The position numbers were made by a program, and so were the translations under genes. Of a stretch of DNA of 64,000 nucleotides, positions 26,097-35,337 are shown piece by piece. Below the pieces are notes generated by a model. It ran no database searches, had not been told where the DNA came from, and worked only from the letters and a program-made list of their open reading frames with translations. Every line of letters begins with the position of its first letter. Position 1 is the stretch's first letter. The stretch covers positions 2,165,001-2,229,000 of the forward strand of contig NZ_CP136920.1 in the NCBI RefSeq assembly GCF_033100135.1. The letters are read 5' to 3'. The stretch is from Rubellicoccus peritrichatus (GTDB lineage: Bacteria; Verrucomicrobiota; Verrucomicrobiia; Opitutales; Cerasicoccaceae).

Positions 26097-27083
26097 TCAA
26101 ATATCTATTTCCAGACCATCATATGCCAAAATAATGTCTTTAGGGCAAAGGTCGTTTCCTAATTTTTTTCCAGCCTCCTGGTGGTAGATATTACAATACA
26201 TCCGGGTGTTGAACAAAAATTCCTCCAACTCCTGGTCACTACTGGTTGGTTCATGATGAAAGATGGCCAGTGTTTTGACATGGGATCGAGCGGCCAGCTC
26301 CACACCCATGACGTTGCTGGAGTGCCCCCAGTTTGCCTTGGTAAAGGTGGCATCGGCCATGGTGTACTGGGCGTCAAAGATCAACAAATCTGCATTGGCG
26401 AAAAACTTGAGGAATGGATAATCATCGTCGTATGCTTCGTGTTTATGCTCTGAATCGGTCGAATATACGACAGCTTTGCCATCCTTCTCGAAACGATAGC
26501 CGTAGGAGGTCCCGGGGTGGATTTGCTCAATTGCAGTTACTTCATAGCCACAGACTGAGTAGGGCGTGCATGGTGGCTGCAGGTCGAATTCGATATCCGC
26601 AGAAAGTCCTTCGAATTTCACTGGGAATACCGGTGGCTGCATTTGGGAGCGAAAAAACTCCTCTGTCCGCTCATGATAGCTGTGGATGATAATTTTGTTC
26701 CCTTTGATGAAGGCTGGAACAAAAAAGGGAAATCCCTGCAGGTGGTCCCAATGCAGGTGGGTCATGAAAAAATGATAGGTAGATGGAATTTTGGCCTGGC
26801 CGGTTTTCACCAGGTGCACACCCAAGTCACGCAGTCCAGAGCCGCAATCGCACAACACGTACTCGTTTTCTGTGCCTTCGAGCTGGAGGCAGGAGGTATT
26901 GCTTCCATAGGTTCCAGAGACGGAGAACGGCAGTTCTTCATCCATGAAACGGTTAATTGCCTCATCGGAATCCAGCTTCTTTCCATGTCCTGCTTTCAGG
27001 GCATGGAAAACTTTCTCCCGTATTGTGGCAGCTGTAAAAGGTGCGGGAAGAGATCCCTGCGTTCCCCAAAAATGGACTTTCAT
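26097..27083 (-). CDS. MBL-fold metallohydrolase
   Basis: This 328-aa protein is a metallo-beta-lactamase-fold hydrolase. The metal-binding HxHxDH motif is FFMTHLHWDHLQGFPFFVP (about 118-136). Other ligands lie in AVVYSTDSEHKHE, LLIFDAQYT and LAIFHHEP. The N-terminal KVHFWGTQGSLPAPF and FSVSGTYGSNTSCLQL are typical of a group related to cyclic-nucleotide phosphodiesterase-like MBL proteins (an inference). The cyclase gene in this window is not adjacent, so no link is claimed. It is upstream of and co-directional with the DEDDy exonuclease. Confidence 0.82.
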   Translation of the reverse strand: MKVHFWGTQGSLPAPFTAATIREKVFHALKAGHGKKLDSDEAINRFMDEELPFSVSGTYGSNTSCLQLEGTENEYVLCDCGSGLRDLGVHLVKTGQAKIPSTYHFFMTHLHWDHLQGFPFFVPAFIKGNKIIIHSYHERTEEFFRSQMQPPVFPVKFEGLSADIEFDLQPPCTPYSVCGYEVTAIEQIHPGTSYGYRFEKDGKAVVYSTDSEHKHEAYDDDYPFLKFFANADLLIFDAQYTMADATFTKANWGHSSNVMGVELAARSHVKTLAIFHHEPTSSDQELEEFLFNTRMYCNIYHQEAGKKLGNDLCPKDIILAYDGLEIDI

Positions 27084-27489
27084 CTGGTCTCAAATAGAAA
27101 GCTGAGCGTGGTTGGAGGGAACTTACGCATGTCGCCTGAACGTGGCCAGACAAAATCTGTAAAGGTTTCTACTTCAACAGCTGCCGGCACTGTTTGGCTG
27201 GAATAATCGCAAGGATTTTAGGTTCATATTCAATAAGGAGACACTGTTTATGTCGCATTTTGGTTCAATTAAGGAATTCGGAGGCTCAATTTCGCTATTC
27301 AGAGAAGCATTTAGAGGCTTTCGGCCATGGATCGGCTCACGATTTACACAGTTCGCTTAAATCGAGGATTGTCTATTATATCCTAAGGTTTAAGGTCATT
27401 ATTCCGATATATTCCACCGAGAATATAAGAACCACACCACTACATCATCTAGGGCATAATGCCCAGTCTCCTTTGGCTTAAAATTGTCA
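27084..27489. other. Divergent intergenic region upstream of the giant surface protein
   Basis: These 406 bp lie between the MBL-fold gene (minus) and the 1767-aa gene (plus). Both promoters must be here. I see no operator palindrome, riboswitch or small gene. The last 100 bp before the giant gene are AT-rich and lead into its signal-peptide start at ATG 27490. Confidence 0.4.
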
Positions 27490-30400
27490 ATGAAGAGCAA
27501 ACCTCTATACCCGTACCTAAAATGGTACAATATTCCCAAGGTATTTTGGGGGGTTGCGCTATGTTTTTCCTCTTTGCAGGCGCAGTTTGTGTATTTTGAG
27601 AGTTTTCGTGATGAGACAGCTCCTGGATGGACCTTGACCGAAGGTGGGACCACTCCGGGAGCACGTTTGACAGCAGGAGCAACCCCTACAGCTCAAGACC
27701 CGGAAAGTGGTGATCCGGAGCTAGATACCTCCGGTAACGGTTGGTTGCGCCTCGGTACAACAACCGGGAATCAGGATAATGCTGCTTATCTCGACACGAG
27801 TATTCCGTCATCCGCTAATGAAATCACCGTTTCATTTGATTTTACTGCCTGGGATACGAGTAGTGGCACTGGTGCGGATGGCCTTTCGGTTTTCCTTTGG
27901 GATGCCGATGTCACTTACGATGAAGGCGCCAATGGTGGATCTCTGGGTTATGCTCAGAAAACTGGCGTTACCGGTTTGGATGGGGCTTTTGTTGGCGTTG
28001 GTTTAGATGTTTGGGGTAATTTCTCAAATGCTACTGAAGGGCGAACAGGTTCTGATCCGTCAATGACTTCCGGCGGCTCAAGTGCAAACCCAGGGTTCCT
28101 ACCGAATCAGGTGGTTGTTCGTGGCCCAGATGACAGTGCGCTTCAGGATGGCACGGGTAATTACTACTATCTTGCTGGTACGGGCGGCAATAACTACACA
28201 ACTGCTGGCGATGATGCGATTCAGGATCTTGTTGATTTTAATCCAGGCAATGGTAATTTGGCTTTCCCAACACAGGACTTTCGTCCCGACCAGGATGCGA
28301 CTCAATACCGTCGCTTCGAAATGACGCTTGATGAAAATGACCTCCTGACGGTTTCAATTGAGTTCGGTTTTGGGACTGGCTTGATTGAACTCTACACTGT
28401 GGATTTGTCGACCTTCACGAGGCCTGAAAACTTGCGCATTGGTTTCGGAGCGGCCACCGGTGGTGTTAATCAGGTTTACGAAGTTCGTAACTTGCTAGTG
28501 ACCGCAGATGGACTGGATGATACATGGTATTGGACAGATGCGCAGGTAAGTAATGATCGTCTTTGGAGTTCTGCCACTAACTGGACGCCGCAATCTGTTC
28601 CAGGTGAGGCAGGGAACCTTTATGCTGATGTGGTTTTTTCCAACCAGTTTTCCACTTCGCCTTTGGAGAATGCAACGATCACAGTAGATGGTGGAAACAA
28701 GACACTGGCTGATATCTTTTTCAGCGGGCAGTACGGCTTCACTCTGGATCCGGATACGAATCAGACCTTCATCATGGATACCAATGGTTCGGGCGCGTCG
28801 GAGATTAACATTCTCAATAATCCGGAGGGTAATGCCAACCATGCGATTAACTTGGATCTGGATCTACAGAACAATCTTGAAGTTAACAATTTGGTCGATC
28901 AGACACTGACGCTTGCCGGTGATGTTGATACAAACGGCAACGATATCACAGTTAACTCTGTCGGAACCACGACAATGTCTGGTGTTATCAGCGAAGGTGC
29001 AGATGTTGTGAAAGAAGGTAATGGCACTTTGGTTCTGTCGGGCAATAATACCTACACAGGTACGACCACGATCACCGATGGCATCATCCAAATTGAAAAC
29101 AGTAATGGTTTGGGGAACTCAAGTGGCAATACCGTTGTGCAGGATGGAGGCACACTTGCTTTGGCAGGTGGCATTTCTGTTCCCGTTGGTGAGCAAATAG
29201 ATATCGCTGGTGCAGGTGAGGCTGGCCTCGGTGCGATTTCCAATACTTCAGGTAGTAATACGTGGGCTGGTGATGTTGACTTGACTGCTGACTCAACCAT
29301 TGGAGCCCAGGCTGGCACGCTTACTTTCAATGCGGCGGACGATATTGATGCGGCAGGGTTTGATCTGACTTTCAATACACAAAGCGGATCGACCATCGAT
29401 GTTGAGCGTCTCATCACCGATAGTGCGGGGACCAGCGACATGATAATCGAAGGCGAGGGCACAACCATTTTTAACGCCAACAACACTTACTCTGGCGAAA
29501 CCATTGTTAATGGTGGCACGTTACAGATCGAAAATGCAGGCGGTTTGGGTGATACCACTAATGGCACAACCGTAAACGATGGAGGCACGTTGGCATTTGC
29601 CAATGGCGTTACCGTTTCTTCTGCTGAAACTTATACCGTGACCGGTAATGGTGCCGCAGGTAAAGCATCTATCTGGAGTGAAAGCGGCAACAACGAAGTT
29701 GATGGACAGATTACCATCACGGGTGGCAGTGCGACTTTTGGCGCTGAGGCAGGTTCACGTATTCGTCTTGATGGTGGCATTGCCGGAGCGGATCAGGATG
29801 CAATCGTAACAGGTGATGGCACGGTTGTTTGGGCCAACCCGACGAGTTACACAGGAGACACGATAATCAATAGTGGAACTTTACTTTTTGAAGATGGAGA
29901 CAATCGCATCAATGATGCTTCCGATGTCATTGTGAATGCTGGTGGCCTGCTCGACATGAATGACCGCAGCGATACGGTTGCCTCGGTTTCAGGAGCAGGA
30001 AGTATTGATTTGGGAAATGCAACCCTCACGGCGGGTGGTGGCAATGTGGATACAACATTCTCAGGTGATATATCCGGTACCGGTAATTTTACCAAAGCTG
30101 GCACGGGAACCACGACCTTCTCCGGTTCCAATACATTCACTGGAGAACTCAGTGTCGATGCTGGCACGGTTGCGATTGGTGCCGATAATGTCTTCTCCGA
30201 TTCAATGGATCTTCGTCTGGATGGCGGCACTTTTGCAACAGATGGTTTTGCGGATACATTGGATAACCTTATTTTGGATTCCAATTCTATCATCGATTTC
30301 ATGGGGACAACAGGTGGTTTCCTGACCTTTGATGATATGACTCGCAATGGCGGCACACTCACGGTCGACAATTGGGCAGGCAGTCTTTCAGGCACGGGAA

Positions 30401-32793
30401 ATACTCGTTTGCTTGTGACTGCATCCAGTCTGGGCGGTGACTTGATTAACAACATCGATTTCTCCGGTTATGGCGGTGCCCAGTTGATTAATATCAGTGG
30501 CAGCCTCTACGAAGTTGTGCCAACGATTACCGGGTTTGCCATTTGGGATGATGGCGCGGGCAATAACCAATGGGAAAATGCTGCCAACTGGGTTGGTGAT
30601 GTCGTTCCAACAAATGCCCCTGGCGCCCAGCTTTACTTTGGCGATGATGCAGGAAACTCACAACAAACTGTTGTGCTCAATGGTAACAGTCGGACTGTCG
30701 GTAATATGATTATCGATGGAACCGGAAACCGTAATTACCGCTTTCGTGCAAATGGAGGTGCCCAGGATTTGACTTTCGATAATAATGGTTCGCAGGCAAC
30801 TTTGATTGTTACTGGGACAGAGGCCAACAGCATTGGTTTTAGCAACAATGCGAATCGTCGGATAAACATTGTTATGGATGATGACTTGTTAATTTCCAAT
30901 AACTCGACTGATGCAACGGGACTGACCTTTGGAACTTCGAATGGTGGTCATACATTTGATACCAATGGAAATGCCCTTACCGTTACTGGTTCGAGCACGA
31001 CCGTCATCCATAATCAAATTACCGATACTGGCAGTATTACACTCGATGGTCCGGGCACGCTGAATCTGACTGATACGAATAATACATATTCCGGCGGGAC
31101 AATACTCAATGATGGAACACTGGTTGCGTCGAGTGATGCTGCTTTGGGAACCGGCACCCTGACGATCAATGGCGGGACTCTTAGTGCTGGCAGTGCTGAC
31201 CGGACTTTAACCAACGCTTACGCAATCAATAATTCGTTTACGGTTGGGGATTTCGATGGCAGCGATCTTGAGCTTTCAGGCAATGGCACTATCGCAGCTG
31301 GTGATCAAAGTGTAACGGTTGATACTGGACTTACTTTTACAGTGTCTGGTGACCTGACCGGAGCCGGTGCATTCATAAAAGAAGGCGATGGCACGACCGT
31401 CTTCTCTGGAGACAACAGTACTTTTTCCGGTGGCCTCACGGTTAATGACGGCACGGTTCAAACAAATGTCACAACTGCGGTTACGCTTGGTGGAACCCAG
31501 GCAAACGAGAACTACCTCGGGTCTGGCGATGTTACCGTCAATTCAGGTGGTACACTTGATATTGATACAACACAGGATGTGGATCTTGTTTCAGGAGCGA
31601 CCTTTACCAACACCGGTGGTATCGTCACTGTAGATGCTGATACAGATTTTTTCCAGAATGGCACCTTTGACCAGTCAGGTGGCACAACCACGATAAATGT
31701 CACGGATGACTACGAAATCGGCTCAGGAGCATCGCTCGCTGTTTCCGGAGGCACGATGACAATTAACGCCGATGACCAGTTTACCACCAGCGGTGGCGGT
31801 GGCACTGTTTCGGTTAGTAATGGTGGAACACTCAATGTTGACATATCCACAGTCGGTGGCGCCGAAGATAATTTTTTCCTCAATCAGAACGATACTCTGA
31901 CTGTCGATGGTAGCGGCACTGCTTTGAACATCACAGGTGAGAGTGATTCGAATATCGATCTGGAAGGCCGAGTCAATATCACCAACAGTGGTGTGGTCGA
32001 AGTCTTTGCCGGCGAAACCAATCTTTCGGATACAACAATTCTTGATGGTGGTTCCACGGGAACGGCAGGCACATTGATTGTTCATGGCGACTTGAATGTT
32101 CAAACGCCCGGTCTGGCCAACGATCCGAATATTACAATCAATGCCGACAGTGGTGATACCGAAATCGCTGCGATTAGTGGAATCGAATCGATCGAGAACA
32201 TCGGCACACTGACCAAGACGGGTGTTGGCACGACCACGATCAATTCAAGTGTGAATAATATTCAGGCCGATAACATTCTTATTAACGGAGGCACTTTCCT
32301 CAACGGTGCGAGTGACCAGATTGAGAATGAAACGCCGATGGAGTTGGCAGGTGCCGAATGGGCCACTGGTGGTTTTGATGAAGTGCTCGGCACATTGACC
32401 TTATCGGATACATCGACCATCGATCTCGGCAATGGTGATAGTGTGGTCAATTTTGCTGATAGTTCAGGACAGGCATGGACGGGAGATACAATCGCTTTTG
32501 TTGAAAACTGGACCGGCTCTGCGAGTGGTGGTGGCACGGATCAGCTCATATTTGGCAATAGCAGCAGTGCCCTGACCCAAGGGCAGCTCAATCAGATTGT
32601 TTTCGTCAACCCAGCTGGCTTTGCTTCAGGCTGGTACAGTGCTCAGATTCTTTCGACAGGGGAAGTCGTTCCCCTCAATCCCGTTCCAGAGCCATCGACC
32701 TACGCATTCGGTGGTGCATTAATTGGTTTACTGGCGTGGATCGAAAGGAAGCGCTTGCGCAGTTACCTCAGTCGGCTAAAGTCGGCTGAATGA
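27490..32793 (+). CDS. Giant PEP-CTERM protein with autotransporter-associated beta-strand repeats
   Basis: This 1767-aa exported surface protein starts at ATG 27490 (an upstream TTG at 27484 is possible). The signal peptide covers about residues 1-30 and is followed by a legume-lectin-like carbohydrate-binding domain (about 35-340: FDFTAWDTSSGTGADGLSV and GVGLDVWGNFSN). From about 370 to 1680 it consists of Gly/Asn/Thr-rich beta repeats. At least seven have the PATR pattern, a V-x-GxGTxxxSGxNTYTG core and following GGTL, for example NGTLVLSGNNTYTG, GTTIFNANNTYSGE, GTTTFSGSNTFTGE and GTLNLTDTNNTYSGG. The end carries VPEPSTYAFGGALIGLLAW and a basic tail, a PEP-CTERM signal. It overlaps the next gene by four bases. 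Confidence 0.9.
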   Translation: MKSKPLYPYLKWYNIPKVFWGVALCFSSLQAQFVYFESFRDETAPGWTLTEGGTTPGARLTAGATPTAQDPESGDPELDTSGNGWLRLGTTTGNQDNAAYLDTSIPSSANEITVSFDFTAWDTSSGTGADGLSVFLWDADVTYDEGANGGSLGYAQKTGVTGLDGAFVGVGLDVWGNFSNATEGRTGSDPSMTSGGSSANPGFLPNQVVVRGPDDSALQDGTGNYYYLAGTGGNNYTTAGDDAIQDLVDFNPGNGNLAFPTQDFRPDQDATQYRRFEMTLDENDLLTVSIEFGFGTGLIELYTVDLSTFTRPENLRIGFGAATGGVNQVYEVRNLLVTADGLDDTWYWTDAQVSNDRLWSSATNWTPQSVPGEAGNLYADVVFSNQFSTSPLENATITVDGGNKTLADIFFSGQYGFTLDPDTNQTFIMDTNGSGASEINILNNPEGNANHAINLDLDLQNNLEVNNLVDQTLTLAGDVDTNGNDITVNSVGTTTMSGVISEGADVVKEGNGTLVLSGNNTYTGTTTITDGIIQIENSNGLGNSSGNTVVQDGGTLALAGGISVPVGEQIDIAGAGEAGLGAISNTSGSNTWAGDVDLTADSTIGAQAGTLTFNAADDIDAAGFDLTFNTQSGSTIDVERLITDSAGTSDMIIEGEGTTIFNANNTYSGETIVNGGTLQIENAGGLGDTTNGTTVNDGGTLAFANGVTVSSAETYTVTGNGAAGKASIWSESGNNEVDGQITITGGSATFGAEAGSRIRLDGGIAGADQDAIVTGDGTVVWANPTSYTGDTIINSGTLLFEDGDNRINDASDVIVNAGGLLDMNDRSDTVASVSGAGSIDLGNATLTAGGGNVDTTFSGDISGTGNFTKAGTGTTTFSGSNTFTGELSVDAGTVAIGADNVFSDSMDLRLDGGTFATDGFADTLDNLILDSNSIIDFMGTTGGFLTFDDMTRNGGTLTVDNWAGSLSGTGNTRLLVTASSLGGDLINNIDFSGYGGAQLINISGSLYEVVPTITGFAIWDDGAGNNQWENAANWVGDVVPTNAPGAQLYFGDDAGNSQQTVVLNGNSRTVGNMIIDGTGNRNYRFRANGGAQDLTFDNNGSQATLIVTGTEANSIGFSNNANRRINIVMDDDLLISNNSTDATGLTFGTSNGGHTFDTNGNALTVTGSSTTVIHNQITDTGSITLDGPGTLNLTDTNNTYSGGTILNDGTLVASSDAALGTGTLTINGGTLSAGSADRTLTNAYAINNSFTVGDFDGSDLELSGNGTIAAGDQSVTVDTGLTFTVSGDLTGAGAFIKEGDGTTVFSGDNSTFSGGLTVNDGTVQTNVTTAVTLGGTQANENYLGSGDVTVNSGGTLDIDTTQDVDLVSGATFTNTGGIVTVDADTDFFQNGTFDQSGGTTTINVTDDYEIGSGASLAVSGGTMTINADDQFTTSGGGGTVSVSNGGTLNVDISTVGGAEDNFFLNQNDTLTVDGSGTALNITGESDSNIDLEGRVNITNSGVVEVFAGETNLSDTTILDGGSTGTAGTLIVHGDLNVQTPGLANDPNITINADSGDTEIAAISGIESIENIGTLTKTGVGTTTINSSVNNIQADNILINGGTFLNGASDQIENETPMELAGAEWATGGFDEVLGTLTLSDTSTIDLGNGDSVVNFADSSGQAWTGDTIAFVENWTGSASGGGTDQLIFGNSSSALTQGQLNQIVFVNPAGFASGWYSAQILSTGEVVPLNPVPEPSTYAFGGALIGLLAWIERKRLRSYLSRLKSAE

Positions 32794-33074
32794 GTAAGAT
32801 AAAACCGACCGTCACGATCTGTTATTGTCCTGGTTGCAATTGGTTGTTGCGTGCTTCATGGATGGGGCAGGAGCTCCTATCCACTTTTTCTACGAGTCTT
32901 GGCGGAGTTACGCTCATACCGAGTGATGTTGGCGGTGTCTTTGAAATTTGCATTGATGACGTAATCATCTGGGAGCGCAAACGAGACGGTGGTTTTCCCG
33001 ATGCAAAGACGCTCAAAAAACGCGTCCGCGATATCATCGAGCCAGAGCGTGACCTTGGCCATCTGGATGCATAG
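32790..33074 (+). CDS. SelT/SelW/SelH-like (Rdx) family protein
   Basis: This 94-aa thioredoxin-like protein has a CxxC motif in ICYCPGCNWLLRASW (about residues 10-24). The C-terminal FEICIDDVIIWERKRDGGFPDAKTLKKRVRD has the Gly-Gly-Phe-Pro motif that marks SelW/Rdx proteins. In eukaryotes these are selenoproteins. Here the position is Cys, with no UGA. The role in bacteria is not settled, probably redox. Its ATG overlaps the giant gene stop as ATGA, which implies translational coupling with a surface protein it has no evident link to. A start slightly downstream is unlikely, because the ATG gives the full family length. Confidence 0.85.
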   Translation: MSKIKPTVTICYCPGCNWLLRASWMGQELLSTFSTSLGGVTLIPSDVGGVFEICIDDVIIWERKRDGGFPDAKTLKKRVRDIIEPERDLGHLDA

Positions 33075-33140
33075 ATTTCTGTTCATCACGTTCGGACTCG
33101 ATTCTTCCCTCTTTTGCCTGCTCACTCCCGACTTGTATTA

Positions 33141-33800
33141 ATGAATTCAGAACTGACCAAATGGTTTCCCGATCTTCCGGGCAAAACCTCGGAAAAACTA
33201 ACCGGTTATGCCGCGTTGATGCGTGAGTGGAATGAGAAAATCAACCTCGTCTCCCGTAAAGACATCGAGGCCTTCGAGGTGAACCATCTGGCGCCATGTG
33301 TTGCGATTACGCACAAACTCAATTTGATGGACGGAGCACGCGTTCTGGATGTTGGAACCGGTGGTGGCCTGCCAGGGCTTGTTATGGCGATTTGCTATCC
33401 GCAAGCACGCTTTCTGCTTGTCGATTCTGTTGGCAAAAAGATTCGTGTGGTTGATGACATCGCGAAACGTCTTGAGCTTAAAAACGTTGAAGCTCGTCAT
33501 TGTCGTGTTGAGACGATAAACAAGGAGTTCGATTTCATCACTGGCCGCGCAGTGACTGCGCTGCCTCGCTTTATCTCATGGATTAAGAAGAAGGGCCGTA
33601 AAGGCAAAAAACACTCCCTTGAAAATGGATTGCTTTATTGGAAGGGTGGACCGTTGGACGACGACTTAAAAAGCCTTGGCATCACGCCACGTCATGTCTG
33701 GCAGTTGGAAGAGCTTCTTTCCGGCGGTACCTATCCAGAGAAATACATTGTGCATTTTGCCGCTCAGGATCTGGCCAGAGCAAAAGTATTGATCTCTTAG
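33141..33800 (+). CDS. rsmG: 16S rRNA (guanine-527-N7)-methyltransferase
   Basis: This 219-aa SAM-dependent enzyme methylates N7 of G527 of 16S rRNA. The SAM motif is ARVLDVGTGGGLPGLVMAICYP (about residues 65-86), followed by FLLVDSVGKKIRVVDDIAKRL. The N-terminal segment KLTGYAALMREWNEKINLVSRKDIEAFEVNHL is the usual GidB signature. EFDFITGRAVTALPRFISW follows. ATG 33141 gives the standard length, and an extension to 33114 is not supported. It lies 66 bp after the SelT/W/H-like gene and ends at a strong inverted repeat. Confidence 0.94.
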   Translation: MNSELTKWFPDLPGKTSEKLTGYAALMREWNEKINLVSRKDIEAFEVNHLAPCVAITHKLNLMDGARVLDVGTGGGLPGLVMAICYPQARFLLVDSVGKKIRVVDDIAKRLELKNVEARHCRVETINKEFDFITGRAVTALPRFISWIKKKGRKGKKHSLENGLLYWKGGPLDDDLKSLGITPRHVWQLEELLSGGTYPEKYIVHFAAQDLARAKVLIS

Positions 33801-33865
33801 GTAGGGCGCAGTCTCCAGACAAGCCGCCGCCGTGACGTTCGGCTTGTCTGGAGACTGCGCCCTAC
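33801..33865. repeat. Perfect 26-bp inverted repeat between convergent genes
   Basis: Left arm 33801-33826 and right arm 33840-33865 are exact reverse complements. The loop is 13 nt. The arms contain the word GTAGGGCGCAGTCTCCAGAC. There is no T-run after either arm. It starts 1 bp after the rsmG stop codon and ends 21 bp before the stop of an MFS transporter on the other strand. It may help end transcription from both sides, but its exact sequence symmetry and length suggest a dispersed palindromic repeat. Confidence 0.9.
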
Positions 33866-33886
33866 CCAATAATTGCTTTCGATTGT

Positions 33887-35245
33887 TTATGAACCAACCT
33901 CTTTCGGTGAGAGCTTTCTCTGTGGATTATCTGCTTTGAATGAAGCGATTAATAAAATGACACAACTAACAATGAAGGCCCAGGTTGCGGGAGCGTAGGC
34001 ACCGGTTATCTCTTGGGAAAGACTCCAGATGATGGGAGCAACTGCGCTTGCCATGACTAATGCCAGCATGGCCCAGCCACTGATTTTACCTAAATGTCTT
34101 CTGCCGAAAAAGCGGGGATAAGCAACGGCCATGAGCGTGCCAAAGCAAGCCCAGGAAACCCCACCACCTATGACGAATGCGGCAATCCCCAGAGTCGATG
34201 GCAGCGAGATTAAGCCGGCTGCACTGATCGCCATGGTAATGGTCATGATACTCAGGGAATGCTTGAGTCGTGTCTTGCTCGTCAGCCAGCCGATCAAAAA
34301 GCCAGTTGGGATATTCACGAGGGTCATGACGAGGAAAAGTTTGAAGAAGTTATCTGCTGATAGACCGGATTCACGGGCAACATCGACGGCGTGAAAACTG
34401 AAGGCTGTTGCATATATCCCGTTCAGGCAGAAGGTGAGGGTGAAGACCCAGAATGAAAACGTTCGGATAGCTTCACGATCCGTGAACTCATGATGGATTG
34501 TGAATTCCGGATCTCCTGGGCCTTCAGGTGTATCTGGCAGATCTTCACCATCCATTTGCAAGCCACACTCCTCTGGATTATCCCGATACAATAGCCAACT
34601 GGCTGTCGTCATGAAAAACAACATGTAGAGACCACAGGCTACCCAAGCTCCACGCCAGCCTACGATTTCTACAAGCTCATATAGAAGCAGAGGTGAACTC
34701 GCAAAGCAGACTGATGCAAAGCTGCCGCTGACTGCACTTGCCAGTCCACGTTTTCGATTAAACCATTTACCAATGAGTGCACGCGCAATTAAAGTGATGA
34801 CGCCTTGTCCGATGAAACGGATTAGAAAAAAACCGAATGCAATCAGGACAAATGCCAGCCAGGGTTTGGGATTATCGGATGGATTTAACGCATCGTACAA
34901 TCGATCGCATGATGCCATGTAGAACAGTGCCAGCCCAAAAGCCACCTGACTGATGACACCAAGTGGCCTTGCTCCGAAACGGTCAAAATAGCCACCGATT
35001 TTAGGTAGAAGCAAACCACCTCCAATCGTTCCGACCATGTATGCGCCGGACAAGCCGATCCGCGAAAGGTCCAGATGCGTTAGCAGTTGTTCCGTGAACG
35101 GGCCAACGCCAGCGGTTTGTCCGGGAATGCTGCTGCTGACTCCAAGCACCGATGCTCCGACGATAATCCAGCCATAAAACACCGGAGAATTCCGTGGCGA
35201 AAATGGAAAGTCAGGCTGTAGTACTTTCGGTGTTTGATGTGACAT
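33887..35245 (-). CDS. MFS transporter (OFA/monocarboxylate-like)
   Basis: This 452-aa carrier has 12 predicted hydrophobic helices and a long hydrophilic central loop (about 205-250). The segment FYGWIIVGASVLGVSSSIPGQTAGVGPFTEQL (about 24-54) in helix 1 is typical of the oxalate/formate and monocarboxylate-type MFS branch. A GxxxxDRxG/R-like motif A appears as GYFDRFGARP (about 107-116). The substrate is not certain; organic acids are possible. It is convergent with rsmG and has argA 92 bp upstream on the same strand, so it may have a separate promoter. Confidence 0.88.
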   Translation of the reverse strand: MSHQTPKVLQPDFPFSPRNSPVFYGWIIVGASVLGVSSSIPGQTAGVGPFTEQLLTHLDLSRIGLSGAYMVGTIGGGLLLPKIGGYFDRFGARPLGVISQVAFGLALFYMASCDRLYDALNPSDNPKPWLAFVLIAFGFFLIRFIGQGVITLIARALIGKWFNRKRGLASAVSGSFASVCFASSPLLLYELVEIVGWRGAWVACGLYMLFFMTTASWLLYRDNPEECGLQMDGEDLPDTPEGPGDPEFTIHHEFTDREAIRTFSFWVFTLTFCLNGIYATAFSFHAVDVARESGLSADNFFKLFLVMTLVNIPTGFLIGWLTSKTRLKHSLSIMTITMAISAAGLISLPSTLGIAAFVIGGGVSWACFGTLMAVAYPRFFGRRHLGKISGWAMLALVMASAVAPIIWSLSQEITGAYAPATWAFIVSCVILLIASFKADNPQRKLSPKEVGS

Positions 35246-35337
35246 GTGGCAAAACCGGGAAGAATCATCTCATCCGGACCGACATGCAACTCTCACTTCT
35301 GAAATTATTTGTAAAGCTGGAGTTGAGCAGGGTAACC

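Noticed and set aside
29847-30455. A 202-codon open frame on the minus strand inside the giant repeat protein
   Set aside because: It mirrors the Gly/Thr/Asn repeat codons on the other strand, has low-complexity Val/Pro/Ser composition and no start context. It is a shadow frame.
27490-32793. Regular DNA repeats that could be taken for a CRISPR array
   Set aside because: The periodicity is from protein PATR repeats; the copies are diverged, in frame and lack constant repeats and spacers.
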